From positions 13,126,898 to 13,190,897 of the forward strand of contig VZDJ01004378.1 in assembly GCA_008694505.1 (NCBI GenBank): DNA of 64,000 nt. Direction: 5' to 3'. This stretch comes from Cyanoderma ruficeps (lineage: Eukaryota; Chordata; Aves; Passeriformes; Timaliidae). A program made the translations under genes and the position numbers. This document shows, piece after piece, positions 35,901 through 47,071 of this stretch (the first letter of the stretch is position 1; every line of letters begins with the position of its first letter). The notes beneath the pieces are model-generated. The model did no database searches and was not told where the DNA came from. It saw nothing but the letters and a program-made list of their open reading frames with translations.

Positions 35901-38900
35901 TCAGTTTTAGAGTAGTTTGGATTACTGAAACATTTTTCAGTACTGCCAGTGCCTTTTCAGTTGCATGCAATTTCATCATTAATAAGGTGGGGGTTATTGA
36001 AATGATACCTCATCATCATCTACAGCAAATATCAAGATACTATTTGCTGGTCATGATTTTTTTTCCTGATAATAACTCAGATCAGTTGTCTCAAAATATT
36101 AGAAACCTTAGCCAAAGTGCAAGCACCTGTCAAGACTTAATGCTCTCACCAATCAGAAATATCAGCAATGTTGTCACTTTCCTAGATAAATTCAGGATAG
36201 TAAGAAAATATGCTCTTGAAGTTGTTGTGTAGTTATCCTGTGCAACTCAGCATCATCAACTTAAACATCGTGTTTAAGATATTTCTATACATGATAGAAG
36301 AAATCTGATGTGGAGCCAATGGGGATCTAAGTTTTCAAAGTATTATTAAATACCTGAAATGCTATCTTAAGCAAGAATTCGGAAAAAATATAACTTCATC
36401 AGAACTTTTCAATGGAGATGAGTAGAAACAAAGCCATAAAGATGATTTTGGTCCTGTTTTCTCAGCTTATTAAAATAGTTCTCTGATAAAACAAGTGGGT
36501 TCAGCTGATGGCTGAACTACAGAGGTCAGAATTTCAATTCAGTTTGTGTATGCAGACAGGACTTGAGATGTAAGCACTGAACTTCATCCAAATATTTTTA
36601 AAAATAAGCCTGAAAAAACAGTTTGGAAAATCAAATAATTTAAGTTTTCCCTAGAGATTTCAAGACCATTCTCTTTCTGTTAATCTAAGATCTTCTCCTC
36701 AAATGCTATCAGGAAGAGGACCAGGAACTATGAAGATATGTGAAATTTAAAGTAAGGGCAAGCAAAAGTTTTAATAGAATCATCCCTCTCTTTATCTGGC
36801 TGGAGAGCCACCATCTCTATTAATGGGAACTGCATCTGGTGTGTTCCTGGTGTGATCCTCAGAAGGATCTCCTAGAAATAGCATCATTTACCACCTGGCT
36901 ATTGCAGTAGCTGTGCTTAGACAGCTTGAACCAATCTTGGTTTTGCCACAACATATTTCCAGGACAGATGCAAACTGTTGTTTAACCTCAGGTCTTTCAG
37001 GTTAATACAGCTTTCAATGAATTTTCTTACAACTTAGAAAATCTGATACAGAATATTTTTTTCCTACAGGAATTCTATTGCACATTTTTTTCAATTGGGT
37101 AGCAACGTACTTCTAATCTCTTCATATCCTTATCAAAAATTGGAGGGTTACATAAAAAAAAGCTCAAAAATATCAAAGCTATAGGGGGAGTAGCTTTTTG
37201 GAATGGAACTGAATAACTATTTATTTTCTGCTAATATACATTCTGACTAGAAGCTGCTATAATTTGTGCTGTTTTTTTTAAAGGTGTTACTCTATGCAGT
37301 CTCCACATAAGGCCATACTTTTGAGAAACAAGAGACCTGAGGTGAATATCAGGGAGAATTTCCTGGACACTGAGTTAGAACTATGGTCTAGCAAAATCTT
37401 TATTTGGTTTTCTGTACAATCTACATAGTATGTACATCCACCTGTACATATACTTAACATCTCTAAGTTATCAATGTTCTTGATATATAGGTCAGCTGTA
37501 GCACATGATTTTCAAACTCTCTCGTGGTTCTGCCTTCTGTTGTGGAGGGAAGATTCCCTACAATCCCAAAGGCAATCTTGGGATATTGACTTGATGGTGA
37601 AGTGTTAGTGACCTGGAGTTGAGGTTAAATACTGTCAGTGTTGCTGTTTGATGCAAGGGCTGTGTCCCAGCTCAGGAAGGCAAAAGAGATCTTCCTTATA
37701 TCACACACCAGAGAAAAGAGATGCTGTATTTAGGGGCATAGGCAGGCCTAGGTAGGTAAGGAGAGGAAGAAAATAAATAAGGCCAAGTGTGTGTATTTGT
37801 CTCCAAACTGAGGTGCCAATTAGAGCTGCCTGAAGAAGAAAAAGCCTGCAGGGTTCACTTCTGGTTTCAACAGACCACTGTCTTGCCCTTTCCCAGCAGA
37901 AATTTAAGGGTCAGCATAACTCTCCCTCTAACAGTGACTTATCTCATTGTGTGATTTGACAGGGGGGTGAAAACATTTTTTTTCAGTGAAAAAAATAAGG
38001 TTTTTTTGGGAAAAAGTTGGCTGAAGCAACATGAAGAGAAGTGAGGTAAGGGAGTAGAAGTCTCCTTAAATTTACATTGTGGTAAAGATGAAAAAGAGAT
38101 GAGAAAATGAGCAAGAATAATTCCAAGCTGTTGTTTCTTGACATATAGGACAATTTGACCTCCCTCTCTATATGGAGAGCATATGAAACTATTCACAAGT
38201 ACTAATAAAACAACACAGTCAGGTTTAACTTAGGATTTACCATGTGCTAAGCAAAAAAAGTGTGGCTTTCAAAATAAGATCATTAAAAATAAAAAAATAA
38301 AAAATATATCATGTTTAGAGCTTTTTGGAATAAGATGGAGTACTTATTTAATAAACCTGAAAACATACAATGGGCAATATAAAATGCATACAAAATTAAA
38401 TCAAGCAGGTACATTCATCACTGACAATAGAATAAATGGACCCAAGCACAAAACATTTATTTTAATGACCTAAGGCAGCATAAGGATAATGACATAAGAT
38501 AAAGAACACTGGGAAAAGTTTTTGTATTTTTTTCTGTAGCCTGTAGCACAAGGGCAAATAGGAGCTGGAGTATAGTAGCACTTAACTTGACACCTTTTTG
38601 ACTGTGATGGAGGACTAGAGTAGGAGAATGGTTATCCTCTTAACAGGTTAATCACGAATCCATCTATTTTAGGTGGCCAGTCTGGTTTTATCGTGTCAGT
38701 TTTGGCAGTGTGAAATGTTGTTTTGACTTTTGCTTTTTAGTACCTTCCATTATACAGCACAGTTAGTATTAAAAAATCCAAAATATTGAATTGAAAAGTC
38801 ATTCTAAGTTGTGAAGCATTTAACACAAAAGCTGTTAAGACAGGTCACTGTAGTGTGTTTTTTAAAATCTTCTTCTAAACCCAAAGTTTAGCAAAACCAA

Positions 38901-39314
38901 CATACAGCATATTTTCATGCAGTTCTTTTTTCCAATGTGAAGTTTTCTACTGAAAATTTTCCAAGTGTCTCTAAATAAGGATCAGCCTATGTGAGAGACT
39001 GATCTTCCAGAACTACAGTTTCTTTAAAAACACTGACCCTTAAAATACTATCTCTAAATGCCCCAATAAATTAAATAGGAAAGACATGGTCCAGATCAGG
39101 GATTCTACTCTGCATTCTTTCTGCTGTTTTACTCTCTGTTCACAGGGTACCGAAACACTTGCATGGACTATGCAAAAACAAACTCAAGGAAAGGAAAGCA
39201 TTGGAAAAGACTCCAGACAAATAACTGAACAGCAACAGAAGAGCCTGAAAGCAAGTACTTTCATAGTATCCCGCAGCATTTTTCTCTTCAAATTGGAGAG
39301 TGATGCATTTGACT
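32988..39314. other. Unique AT-rich non-coding DNA, about 6.3 kb
   Basis: No exon, RNA gene or firm repeat family is seen. Frames of 70-120 codons (for example 35876-36232) have no motif. A short duplicated FOX-like segment at 34.8 kb is listed separately. Confidence 0.5.
34783..34843 (+). repeat. Duplicated 16-base TGTTTATC segment
   Basis: TTTTGTTTATCTAAAT occurs identically at 34783-34798 and 34828-34843, in a T/G-rich stretch with further TGTTTGT units between. Each copy holds a TGTTTA forkhead-type core. It may be plain slippage. Confidence 0.7.
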
Positions 39315-40337
39315 GGTGAATGGTTACGTGGATTGGGAGTTGGTTGGATGGTCACATCCAAAGGGTATCAGTGATGAGTGGTGTCCCTCAAGGGTCTGTA
39401 TTGGGACCAGTGTTAAATCTCTTCATTAATGGCAGGGATGAAGGGATCAAGTGCACCCTCAGCACATTTGCAGATGACACCGAGCTGAGTGGTGCAGGTC
39501 ACACATCTGAAGCACAGGCTGCCATCCAGAGCGACCTGGACAGGCTTCAGCAGTGGGCCCATGGGAATCACATGAGGTTGAACAAGGCCAAGTGCAAGGT
39601 GCTGCACCTGGATCAGGACAAGCCCTGGTACCAGCACAGGCTGGGGATGAACAGATGGAGAGCAGCCCTGCTGAGAAGGGCTCGGGGGTGCTGGTGGAGG
39701 AGAGGCTGGACATGACCCAGCCATGGGCACTCACAGCACAGAGAGTCAAACGTGTCCTGAGCTGCACCCAGAGCAGTGTGGCCAGCAGTGCCAGGGAGGG
39801 GATTCTGTCCCTCTGCTCTGGTGACACCCCACCTGCAGTGCTGCCTCCAGCTCTGGGGTCCCCAGCACAGGAGGGACACTGACCTGTTGGATTGAGTCCA
39901 GAGGAGGCCACCAAGTTGAACAGAGGCGTGGAGCACCTTTCTGTGAGGAAAGGGTGAGAGAGTTGGAATTGCTCAGACTGGGAAAAAAGAAGGTTTTGGG
40001 GTGACCTAATTGCAGCTTTCCTGTACCTGAAAGGAACTTAAAGGAAAGATAGAGCAGGACTATTTACAAGACCATGTAGTGACAGGACAAAGGGGAATGG
40101 GTTTAAGTTGAAAGAGGTTGGTAGGTTTAGATTAGATGTGGAAGAAATTCCTTACTGTGAAGTACTGGAACAGGATGCCCAGAGAGGTTGTGAATGTTGC
40201 ATCCCTGATGGTGTCCAAGGCCAAGCTGGACGGGGCTCTGAGCAATCTGATGTCATTGATGGTGTCCCTGCCCACAACCAGGGACCACTGCAAGATCTTC
40301 AAAGTCTCCTTTCTATGCAAACCATTCTATGATTTTA
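39315..40337 (+). mobile_element. CR1 LINE, longest copy in window (partial ORF2 plus 3' UTR)
   Basis: About 1.0 kb of CR1 starts in the reverse transcriptase domain, just before the conserved PQGSVLGP segment, and runs through the end of ORF2 (GAGGAGAGGCTGGACATGAC at 39701, GACACCCCACCTGCAGTGCTGC at 39822) and the 3' UTR to ACCATTCTATGATTTTATTC at 40320-40340. It is 5'-truncated. Compared with the copy at 31.0 kb it keeps more of ORF2 and is better preserved. It is inactive: the endonuclease and most of RT are missing and the frame is broken. Confidence 0.94.
39320..39715 (+). pseudogene. CR1 ORF2 reverse transcriptase remnant
   Basis: An open frame of 131 codons covers the C-terminal part of the RT core. 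Residues 21-30 give the [10 protein letters not shown] motif (nucleic-acid binding region before the catalytic strand) and residues 50-53 give FADD (39467-39478), the CR1 form of the YxDD catalytic box. The next block ([14 protein letters not shown]...[13 protein letters not shown]) is also typical of CR1. After about 39641 the CR1-like translation continues in another frame (to about 39882), so an indel breaks ORF2 there. The upstream catalytic residues and endonuclease are absent. The apparent start codon is internal and not a true start. Confidence 0.9.
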
Positions 40338-40867
40338 TTCTTCCTTGATACTAAAATTCAGAAACTGAGAAAACTATAAAAACAGAATCCATGATAAAGT
40401 ATTTGTTTAGAGTCAAAAAGGCATATTAAAATAACTGTAGTGCTTTTTTCACAATAAAATAGGTTTTGGAACTCATGTATAGCGAATAAATCTGGCTCGC
40501 ATAGAGTTATTTATGTTCTGAAAAGCCTTAAGAAGCTTAAGAGCCTAAATGTTAATCTCATAGACTGTTTCTCAGATAAGTGGTATTATTTCTAGTGTTC
40601 AATGTCTCTGTAAAATGTTAATTTCTTTATTTTTTGCCTCACTGATTGGTATATTGCTTCATAACTTCAAAAATTCATAGAATTTCCTAAATCCTATGTA
40701 TCTGTCACAAGCAATTAAGGGTGATCTTTAAAAAAAACCCTAAAACCTGGTGTTTGAATACATTTTCCTCAGTACATTTGTAACAGACAAGCATTCAAGA
40801 ATAAAAATTCTAAATCATCACCAGACTTTAGTTATTACTTATATCAGAATTTCCTCTAATGTCTTAG
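40338..40867. other. Unique non-coding spacer
   Basis: AT-rich DNA without recognisable features. Confidence 0.5.
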
Positions 40868-41155
40868 GTTCACAGTGTGGTTTGAGTTAGAAAGGAGTTT
40901 AAAGGTCATCTAGGTCACTCCACCTGACACAAGCAGCAAAATCTTTCTCTAGATCAGGTTGCTGAAAGCTGCAACCAGCTTGAAGTACTTCTAAAATCTC
41001 CTTTGCTCTCAATCACTTTGTCCCGTGATGATCCCCCAGTCTGTGTTGATGTTGGGCACTGCCCCAACCCAGGTGTAGGACCTGGGACTTGACCTTGCTG
41101 AGCTTCATGAAATTTTCAGAAACCCACTCCTGGAGCCTGTCAACTTCATACTGTT
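40868..41155 (-). mobile_element. Old CR1-derived fragment
   Basis: The plus strand starts with a decayed inverted CR1 3' end (GTTTGAGTTAGAAAGGAGTTTAAAGGTCATCTAG-like, 40879-40912, then AGATCAGGTTGCTGAAAGC at 40952) and continues, after missing material, with the inverted ORF2-derived block CCAACCCAGGTGTAGGACC (41065) and TTGACCTTGCTGAGCTTCATG (41090) through CTCCTGGAGCCTGTC (41126). Compare the same block in plus orientation near 39574-39610. It is much more diverged than the other copies, so it is older. Confidence 0.75.
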
Positions 41156-43897
41156 GATTTGGGCTCTGATTTGGAGAGTTTAATGTATTCTCTGAATGAC
41201 TTTTGTGGACGTAAAGGCATTAATCATTGGTTATAGTCCTGAGCTATTCTGGCAATTGTTTGTCTGTCTATACTATAGCTACTTAGCTGCCTAATTAATA
41301 TAAATTTAGAGCAGCTAAACCTGCAATGCCTCTCTGGGAAGAAAACTGGTGCCAGTTTTACAAAAATTAACTGAGTCTCACGGACGAGATCAATTTTGGC
41401 CTTGAAATAATGGCCAAATATAACTGCTCAAACCCAAAGCTTAAGCAGAAAACATGCAGAGATAAAAATGTACTCAGAACAGCATAAATAATTTCTTTGA
41501 CCAACTTTTCTAGCCTATTAGAACTGTGCAAGCCATGTGGGAGAAACTGGAAATTCCTTAAGGAGAGCTTAGGAAGCTGGAGATCTTTTGGTCTCCATAA
41601 GTCCTAATTCCCAGTTTCTTCTTTTTACTACAGACTTTATATTTTCCACACCTGCTAATAAGAGGACTGACAAGTCTATTCAGCCTTGATCAAGCCATTG
41701 GCCTTTGTACGTCAATACCATACTAGTTGGTTCAGTTACATATATGACATGTATTTGAAAATATATGTATTAAAAGTGCAAAATTATCTATGGTGTAGAG
41801 CCTCATTTTCTTTCCAGGGTCTGAGTGGTCAGCAGGTACCCATTCTTGACTGGCTGGACTGCATGTGACCTTCAGCATGCATACAGGAGGCTCAGAGGCA
41901 CGTCTTCAGCTCCACAACACTAAGCCCTCTGTCACTGCAAGATTCCTTCCACACTCTGCTAATGCAAAATTTAGACACTCTGGCATGGAGCTCAGCATCT
42001 GTCTGAGCACCCAGATTTTGGAATACAGTAAGCCAACAGATGCCATATATTCAGCATACATGAAGAGGTGTTTCTAGGTGTCAATTAGGGGCCACTGAGT
42101 AGCAGTCATTAAGAGTATGCCTGCCTGTGCATGGGGAATCACAGCAAATTATGATCCAGAAAAACATTTTCACAGTGTTCCACAAATTACATGGGGTTAA
42201 TCTAGGCTGTTGTGAGAGAGGTGAGCCATAAAATAATAGCTATCAGCAGCTGACATCTGGAGAACCTGTTATAAACCTTTCAGGTTGAATTTAACAATAA
42301 TGTGAGCAGGGCTACATGGCAAGGGTAAAGCAAAATAACTTCCTCTGTAGGAAAATTCGTCTAACAAAACTGAGTGGGAGTCCCTGTGGGAAGGGAAAGT
42401 CATTTTATTAAACAGCATCTTTAAGTGTGTTGATTTTACAGATGCACTCTTACAAGCATCAAGACACATGTTCAACAGTTTGGGCAGGATCACTAGTGTG
42501 TGCAACACAAGAGAAAAAGAGACAGCTGCTGTCAAGTACTTGTATTTTGGGTACCTTTTGACTTGCAACAGTGAACTAATCTTCATATTACTGCTCTCCA
42601 AAGACTTGTTCAAAGGCATGTAGTCCATCCTACTGCTAGAAACAGTGTAATGGAAGCAGTTTCTTGGGAAGAATATCCTTTGTTACACATGCAGACTTTT
42701 TTTGAATGCTTTGTTCTACAATTTCTTCCAGTGTTTACACATTTAATTCATAGCATTCTTATGTCTACTGCAAATCTCTACAAATCACTGTGTAAAAATG
42801 TTGATTTATATTGCTGCTCCCATATAAGTATTAAGAAATGTACCTTTTCTGCCAGAGGCAGTAACTGGTGCCTTCTCTGAATTGATCCTGCATGTATTGT
42901 CAGTGAGAAACCATGGATATAATTGGTGTTTATGGCATCCCAAAATGTATTTATCTGAATGTAAGTGTCCTTTCAGCTATTCCCACTGCCCTTGTGAGTG
43001 ACAAGCAGACAGGATGCCCAGAGAACCTGGTTTGCATAAACACCAGTGTTGTGACTTATGGAGTGAGAATAAATGGGCTCTGTGGGCAGAGAGCTCAGCC
43101 TGAGCACAGCCTGCTTGTAAAAGCTCCACATATAGTCATGCTGTGCCTTGCCAAGGACCTGGGGAATTCACAGCTCCTTTGGAAGCTGGGTGATACTTTT
43201 CTTAAAGCTGTACTCTAGAAGCAGTCTTTCTGTTCCATATCCTCACCTGTAAAGAGTGACACTTACTCCACCTTGGACAGACTGCATGTAAAGCTACCAC
43301 AAATGGAGACAGAGCATCTCTACTGTGAGTTAGATGTTTAAATGGCCAGATCAGTCATTCCCTGGAAGGACCCATTTCTTTCCACTGCATATGAAGGGAT
43401 TCTAGCATGGCTAGCTCCAGCTTAGACATCTATCTTTCTGACATTTAACTTAGGCAAGAGGCTAAAGGGTGCTAAAAAATCGTGGTGATGAGTCACAGCA
43501 AATAACTGTGGAAATTTCATCTGAGTTCCACCAAAGGGCACATTTTGACCCAGATAATTTCTTTCAGATTTGAACTGCAGCTTCTGTTTTGTTTGGTCAG
43601 AATACAGCATCATCAGAGTACAGAAGTGGGCATTGAACAAATGAAGGAATTAAGAATACATTCAATTCCAAGTTCATTAAAATCTCTGAATTGTGAAAAG
43701 AAATATTAATCTTTGCTTTTTTCTATTTCTTCCTCATTTCTGTTTCTCTCTTCTATATTGTTTCTTATAATAAACAAATGTTTGTACTTACTTACAAGAA
43801 ATTCTATATAAACGCAGGAAACTAATAATAATGGTGTTATTTAGAACAAAACAGTGGTTTGAAAAGTTGATGAGAAAAAATACAAGTAAAGGTTATT
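41156..43897. other. Unique AT-rich non-coding DNA
   Basis: No gene supported. Frames at 42269-42628 (119 codons, minus) and 42913-43218 (101 codons, plus) have no recognised domain. Confidence 0.5.
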
Positions 43898-43939
43898 TGT
43901 ACACATAGTACAAATGTGTACATTTGTACTATGTGTACA
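43898..43939. repeat. Perfect 42-base inverted repeat
   Basis: Two perfectly complementary 20-base arms (left arm TGTACACATAGTACAAATGT) are separated by only two bases (GT, 43918-43919). The stem would be fully paired. The arms contain GTAC and TGTACA sub-palindromes. No transposon ends or target duplication are evident around it. Confidence 0.97.
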
Positions 43940-44817
43940 TTTTGCAAAGCTGCATGCTTTTCAACATTATATATTCCAATAGCACAAACTTTGAAAAATA
44001 TTTACTTACTGATTGTGTAAGTCATAACATATTGGAAATATTGTTGATTGTGACACATTAGATGGTTGAGGTGAAAATTGAAGGCTGATTGAGCTCAAAG
44101 TGCTCCTCATTCAGACTTTTCTTACTCTTTAATGCTTATGGCTCTGTACTATGAGAATGAGGAAGCGGCTGTGGAAACAAAATGGGTCATGGAAGCTTTT
44201 TAACTCGGGGCAAGGGAACCTAAAGTGTCATATGCAATGAGAAACACCAGTCTGCAGGTAGGGAGGAAGCAACATTTTCTCAGATTTTCTTTTTCTTGTG
44301 CAGAAACAGGAGGCATATTAAACTTGCACATAGAATAAGGGATTTCTTAATTTTTTAAATGAAAAAAAAATCTGGGGAACAAAGACAGAATCCAAGAAAA
44401 GTTTCCTATGATGCTTGGGCACTGTAAGGTTTAATTGAAGGTAATGTTCTGTTAAAAACAATCTTTTGAAAGGCTTAATTTAAGGCTCACATTCATGATT
44501 TAATATATAAAAAAATTTAGTAAAACATTGCCTATTTTTTGTCATATACATAAAATTATCTGAGATGTTTACTGAGGCTGGGAAAAAATCTGTTTAAACT
44601 AGACAACAATGTTGTCACAAGAAATTGATGTAAACTAGATAGAAACAAATTTTAGCTAAAAATGAGATAGCTTCTATCAATCAATGTAGTTAAATTCTAA
44701 GGCAGTCTGCTGGGAGAGCAGGAAAAAAAATCCTAGCCAGTTAAATACTTTTCTAAAAGGATTATATGATGTCATTGCCTATGGTAGAGATTAGACTAAG
44801 TAACCCAAGAGATCCTT
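43940..44817. other. Unique AT-rich non-coding DNA
   Basis: No gene or repeat family. A small inverted motif GACAACAATGTTGTC lies at about 44602-44616. Confidence 0.5.
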
Positions 44818-44900
44818 TACCTTTTCAAAACATTGAAGTACTCAGCCACAGTAAGACTAATAAGGTATATAGAAGTTGGTATAGAAATAATTAATTTCCC
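44818..44900 (+). repeat. 83-base direct repeat, copy 1
   Basis: This stretch aligns without gaps to 46989-47071, with 13 mismatches in 83 (84% identity). The core 44847-44885 differs at a single base in 39. It matches no repeat family I recognise and is not simple sequence. An 80-codon frame (44833-45075) overlaps it, but copy 2 has no counterpart frame, so coding is unlikely. Confidence 0.9.
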
Positions 44901-46179
44901 ATCGTCCGAGGTTCTTAAATACAATAGTGAACGCATTCTCAATCCAGGGAGCTGCTCTATTTCAGTGAGTGGCACAATGAAATGTCTGTATTTTCTTTTT
45001 TTCTATTTCCGAGGAAAAGTTGAAGGACTAACTTTGGGGAGCCAAATGAAACAAGGAAAAAGCCTGGCGTGCTGATATGATGACATATGAGTGTGGTTTG
45101 ACACAGCAATGTGTAGTTGTAGGTGGTGGAAGGCTCCAGGTTGTCATGTTACATGTCATGGTATTGATTAAAGATAAGAAGTGGGAAAATGTACTTCAGG
45201 CCTCATATGTTCAGGATGCTGGCTTCCTGTGGCTATAAAACAACTGAAATATTTGGCTAGTTGTTGTAGGCCTGACATATTATTCAGGAGAGAAATTTTC
45301 CACTGCTAATTGATGGATTCTATCTCTGGACTCCAGTCCCTCTCTTTAAGCCATCTATCACTATAAGCCATGGACATGACTTCTTACATCACTTTAAATG
45401 CCAACCTTGGAATCATTTCCCTTATTCTCCTGACAAATCTGATCTGTGAGTTGTAGATCTCCATTTGGTCTCCACCAAGACTGTGAACCAGGCTGAGGGC
45501 CACGTGCCTGGGGGCTGTGATGCATTGGCAGGCAAGGGGTCCTCACAGCACACCTGATGTCAAACCCTACTGATGGCATCCCAAGAGAGGGGATCAATTC
45601 CTGTGAAAAATTCAGCCAGGCTGAGATAAGAAAGCTAATCAAAATTACTCAGTTTTGGAAATAAAATGTCTCCTCCCATCTTTGTCATCCCCTCAACAGA
45701 TGATCCAAATGAGCAGCATCCTCTGAGCTGTGAAATCCCTCATTAGCAGTCCCAGATGGCATTATTTGTGTGCACAGTGCTGCACATTGTGCTGCTACAC
45801 TTTGTGGTCTCAGAGTTAAATTCTGTACAGAAGGCATATTGCTGGACTAGAGAACATGGAGTACCCTGACAAAAAGTTTAACAGCTTCTCTCTGAGCACT
45901 GGATAATGTAGTTATTTAATAGGACTCAAAAGTTAATAAAATCAGTCCTCTAAGAAACCGTGTAACTTCTGGCAAATGATTCGTTTTTTCTTGAAAAATG
46001 ATTAATAACAGAACAGTATGTACACTTCCACCTTTACTTACAGTTCAAACCCACTGACTTGCAGAATACAAGATACATCTGAAGCATATTTTTAGCTTTC
46101 TTGTTTATTATCTTGCCACTTTTGATAATTGAAATTATTTTTTTTAATACTATCAGCCACTAGGGTGACATTGATAATA
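44901..46179. other. Unique AT-rich non-coding DNA
   Basis: Lies between the two 83-base repeat copies. No gene or repeat family is recognised. Confidence 0.5.
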
Positions 46180-46201
46180 NNNNNNNNNNNNNNNNNNNNN
46201 N
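46180..46201. other. Assembly gap, 22 N, in a TAATAG-like microsatellite
   Basis: The right flank (46202-46223) is a run of TAGTAATAG-type units and the left flank ends GATAATA, so the gap sits in a trinucleotide-type repeat of unknown true length. Confidence 0.97.
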
Positions 46202-46223
46202 TAGTAATAGCAATAGTAATAGT

Positions 46224-46988
46224 ACGAGTTCCCAATTTCTATTTTTCTATATTGAAAGCTTTATTGTCCTTTTTTTCCTCTACAAAAATGAGGCATGAGA
46301 AATAATTTTAAACATCATTGAGTATCACAACTGATTGTTATTCTAAAATTACTCAGATACAATTCAACTAGTTTGGGATCAAAATTGTCAACACATTTCA
46401 GTCACAAGATTCTTGTACATATTTCTTCTACAAGGTGGACATCACAATATAATGAAATAAGCCTTCATATAGGCTACTACTGACCTCATCAGAACAGCAA
46501 AATTTTAATATGTTACATGTGCAAAATTGGCTCAGTATTTCAACATAGCTTAAAATCTGTGTAAAAAACATTCTGAATAAAATTACAAAATTTCAGTACT
46601 TTTTTGGAATATTATAAAGCTGTCTTTAAAAGGATTTTATTAAGAAAAATGCTTGATGCAAATATTGGTTCCCATCTACAATGTATTTCATACTTCTTTG
46701 TAAGATACAGGCCTTCCTCTGTTGGTTAGGCCCTCATATGGCAGCCCAAGTACTTCCCTGTTTAAATTAATGCATGGATTTAACTCTTTAGTTTTCAACT
46801 TGATCAGAGAATAGCAGCTTTGAAAATATAAAAGCTACAAATGCATACAGGCATATTATATATCCATATTTATAGACACAAATATTCTACCATAATTTTA
46901 AAAATTCTACACTACACACAGTACCCCCACTGGAAAGATGATGCTAAAAAAAAATGACAAGATGTTCGACATTTTCACTGACGACATG
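46224..46988. other. Unique AT-rich non-coding DNA
   Basis: Nothing recognised. Confidence 0.5.
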
Positions 46989-47071
46989 TAACTTTTCACA
47001 ACACAGAAGAACTCACTCACAGTAAGACTAATAAGTTATATAGAAGTTGGTATAGAGATGATTTATTTTCA
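46989..47071 (+). repeat. 83-base direct repeat, copy 2
   Basis: Second copy of the sequence at 44818-44900, same strand, 2171 bases downstream. The most conserved part is 47018-47056. Confidence 0.9.

Noticed and set aside
37323..37395. Possible CR1 3' UTR fragment (GAATATCAGGGAGAATTTCC-like)
   Set aside because: Similarity is limited to about 40 bases and no tail or neighbouring CR1 block is present, so it was too weak to list.
39553..39882. 109-codon frame as a separate gene
   Set aside because: It is the frame-shifted continuation of CR1 ORF2.
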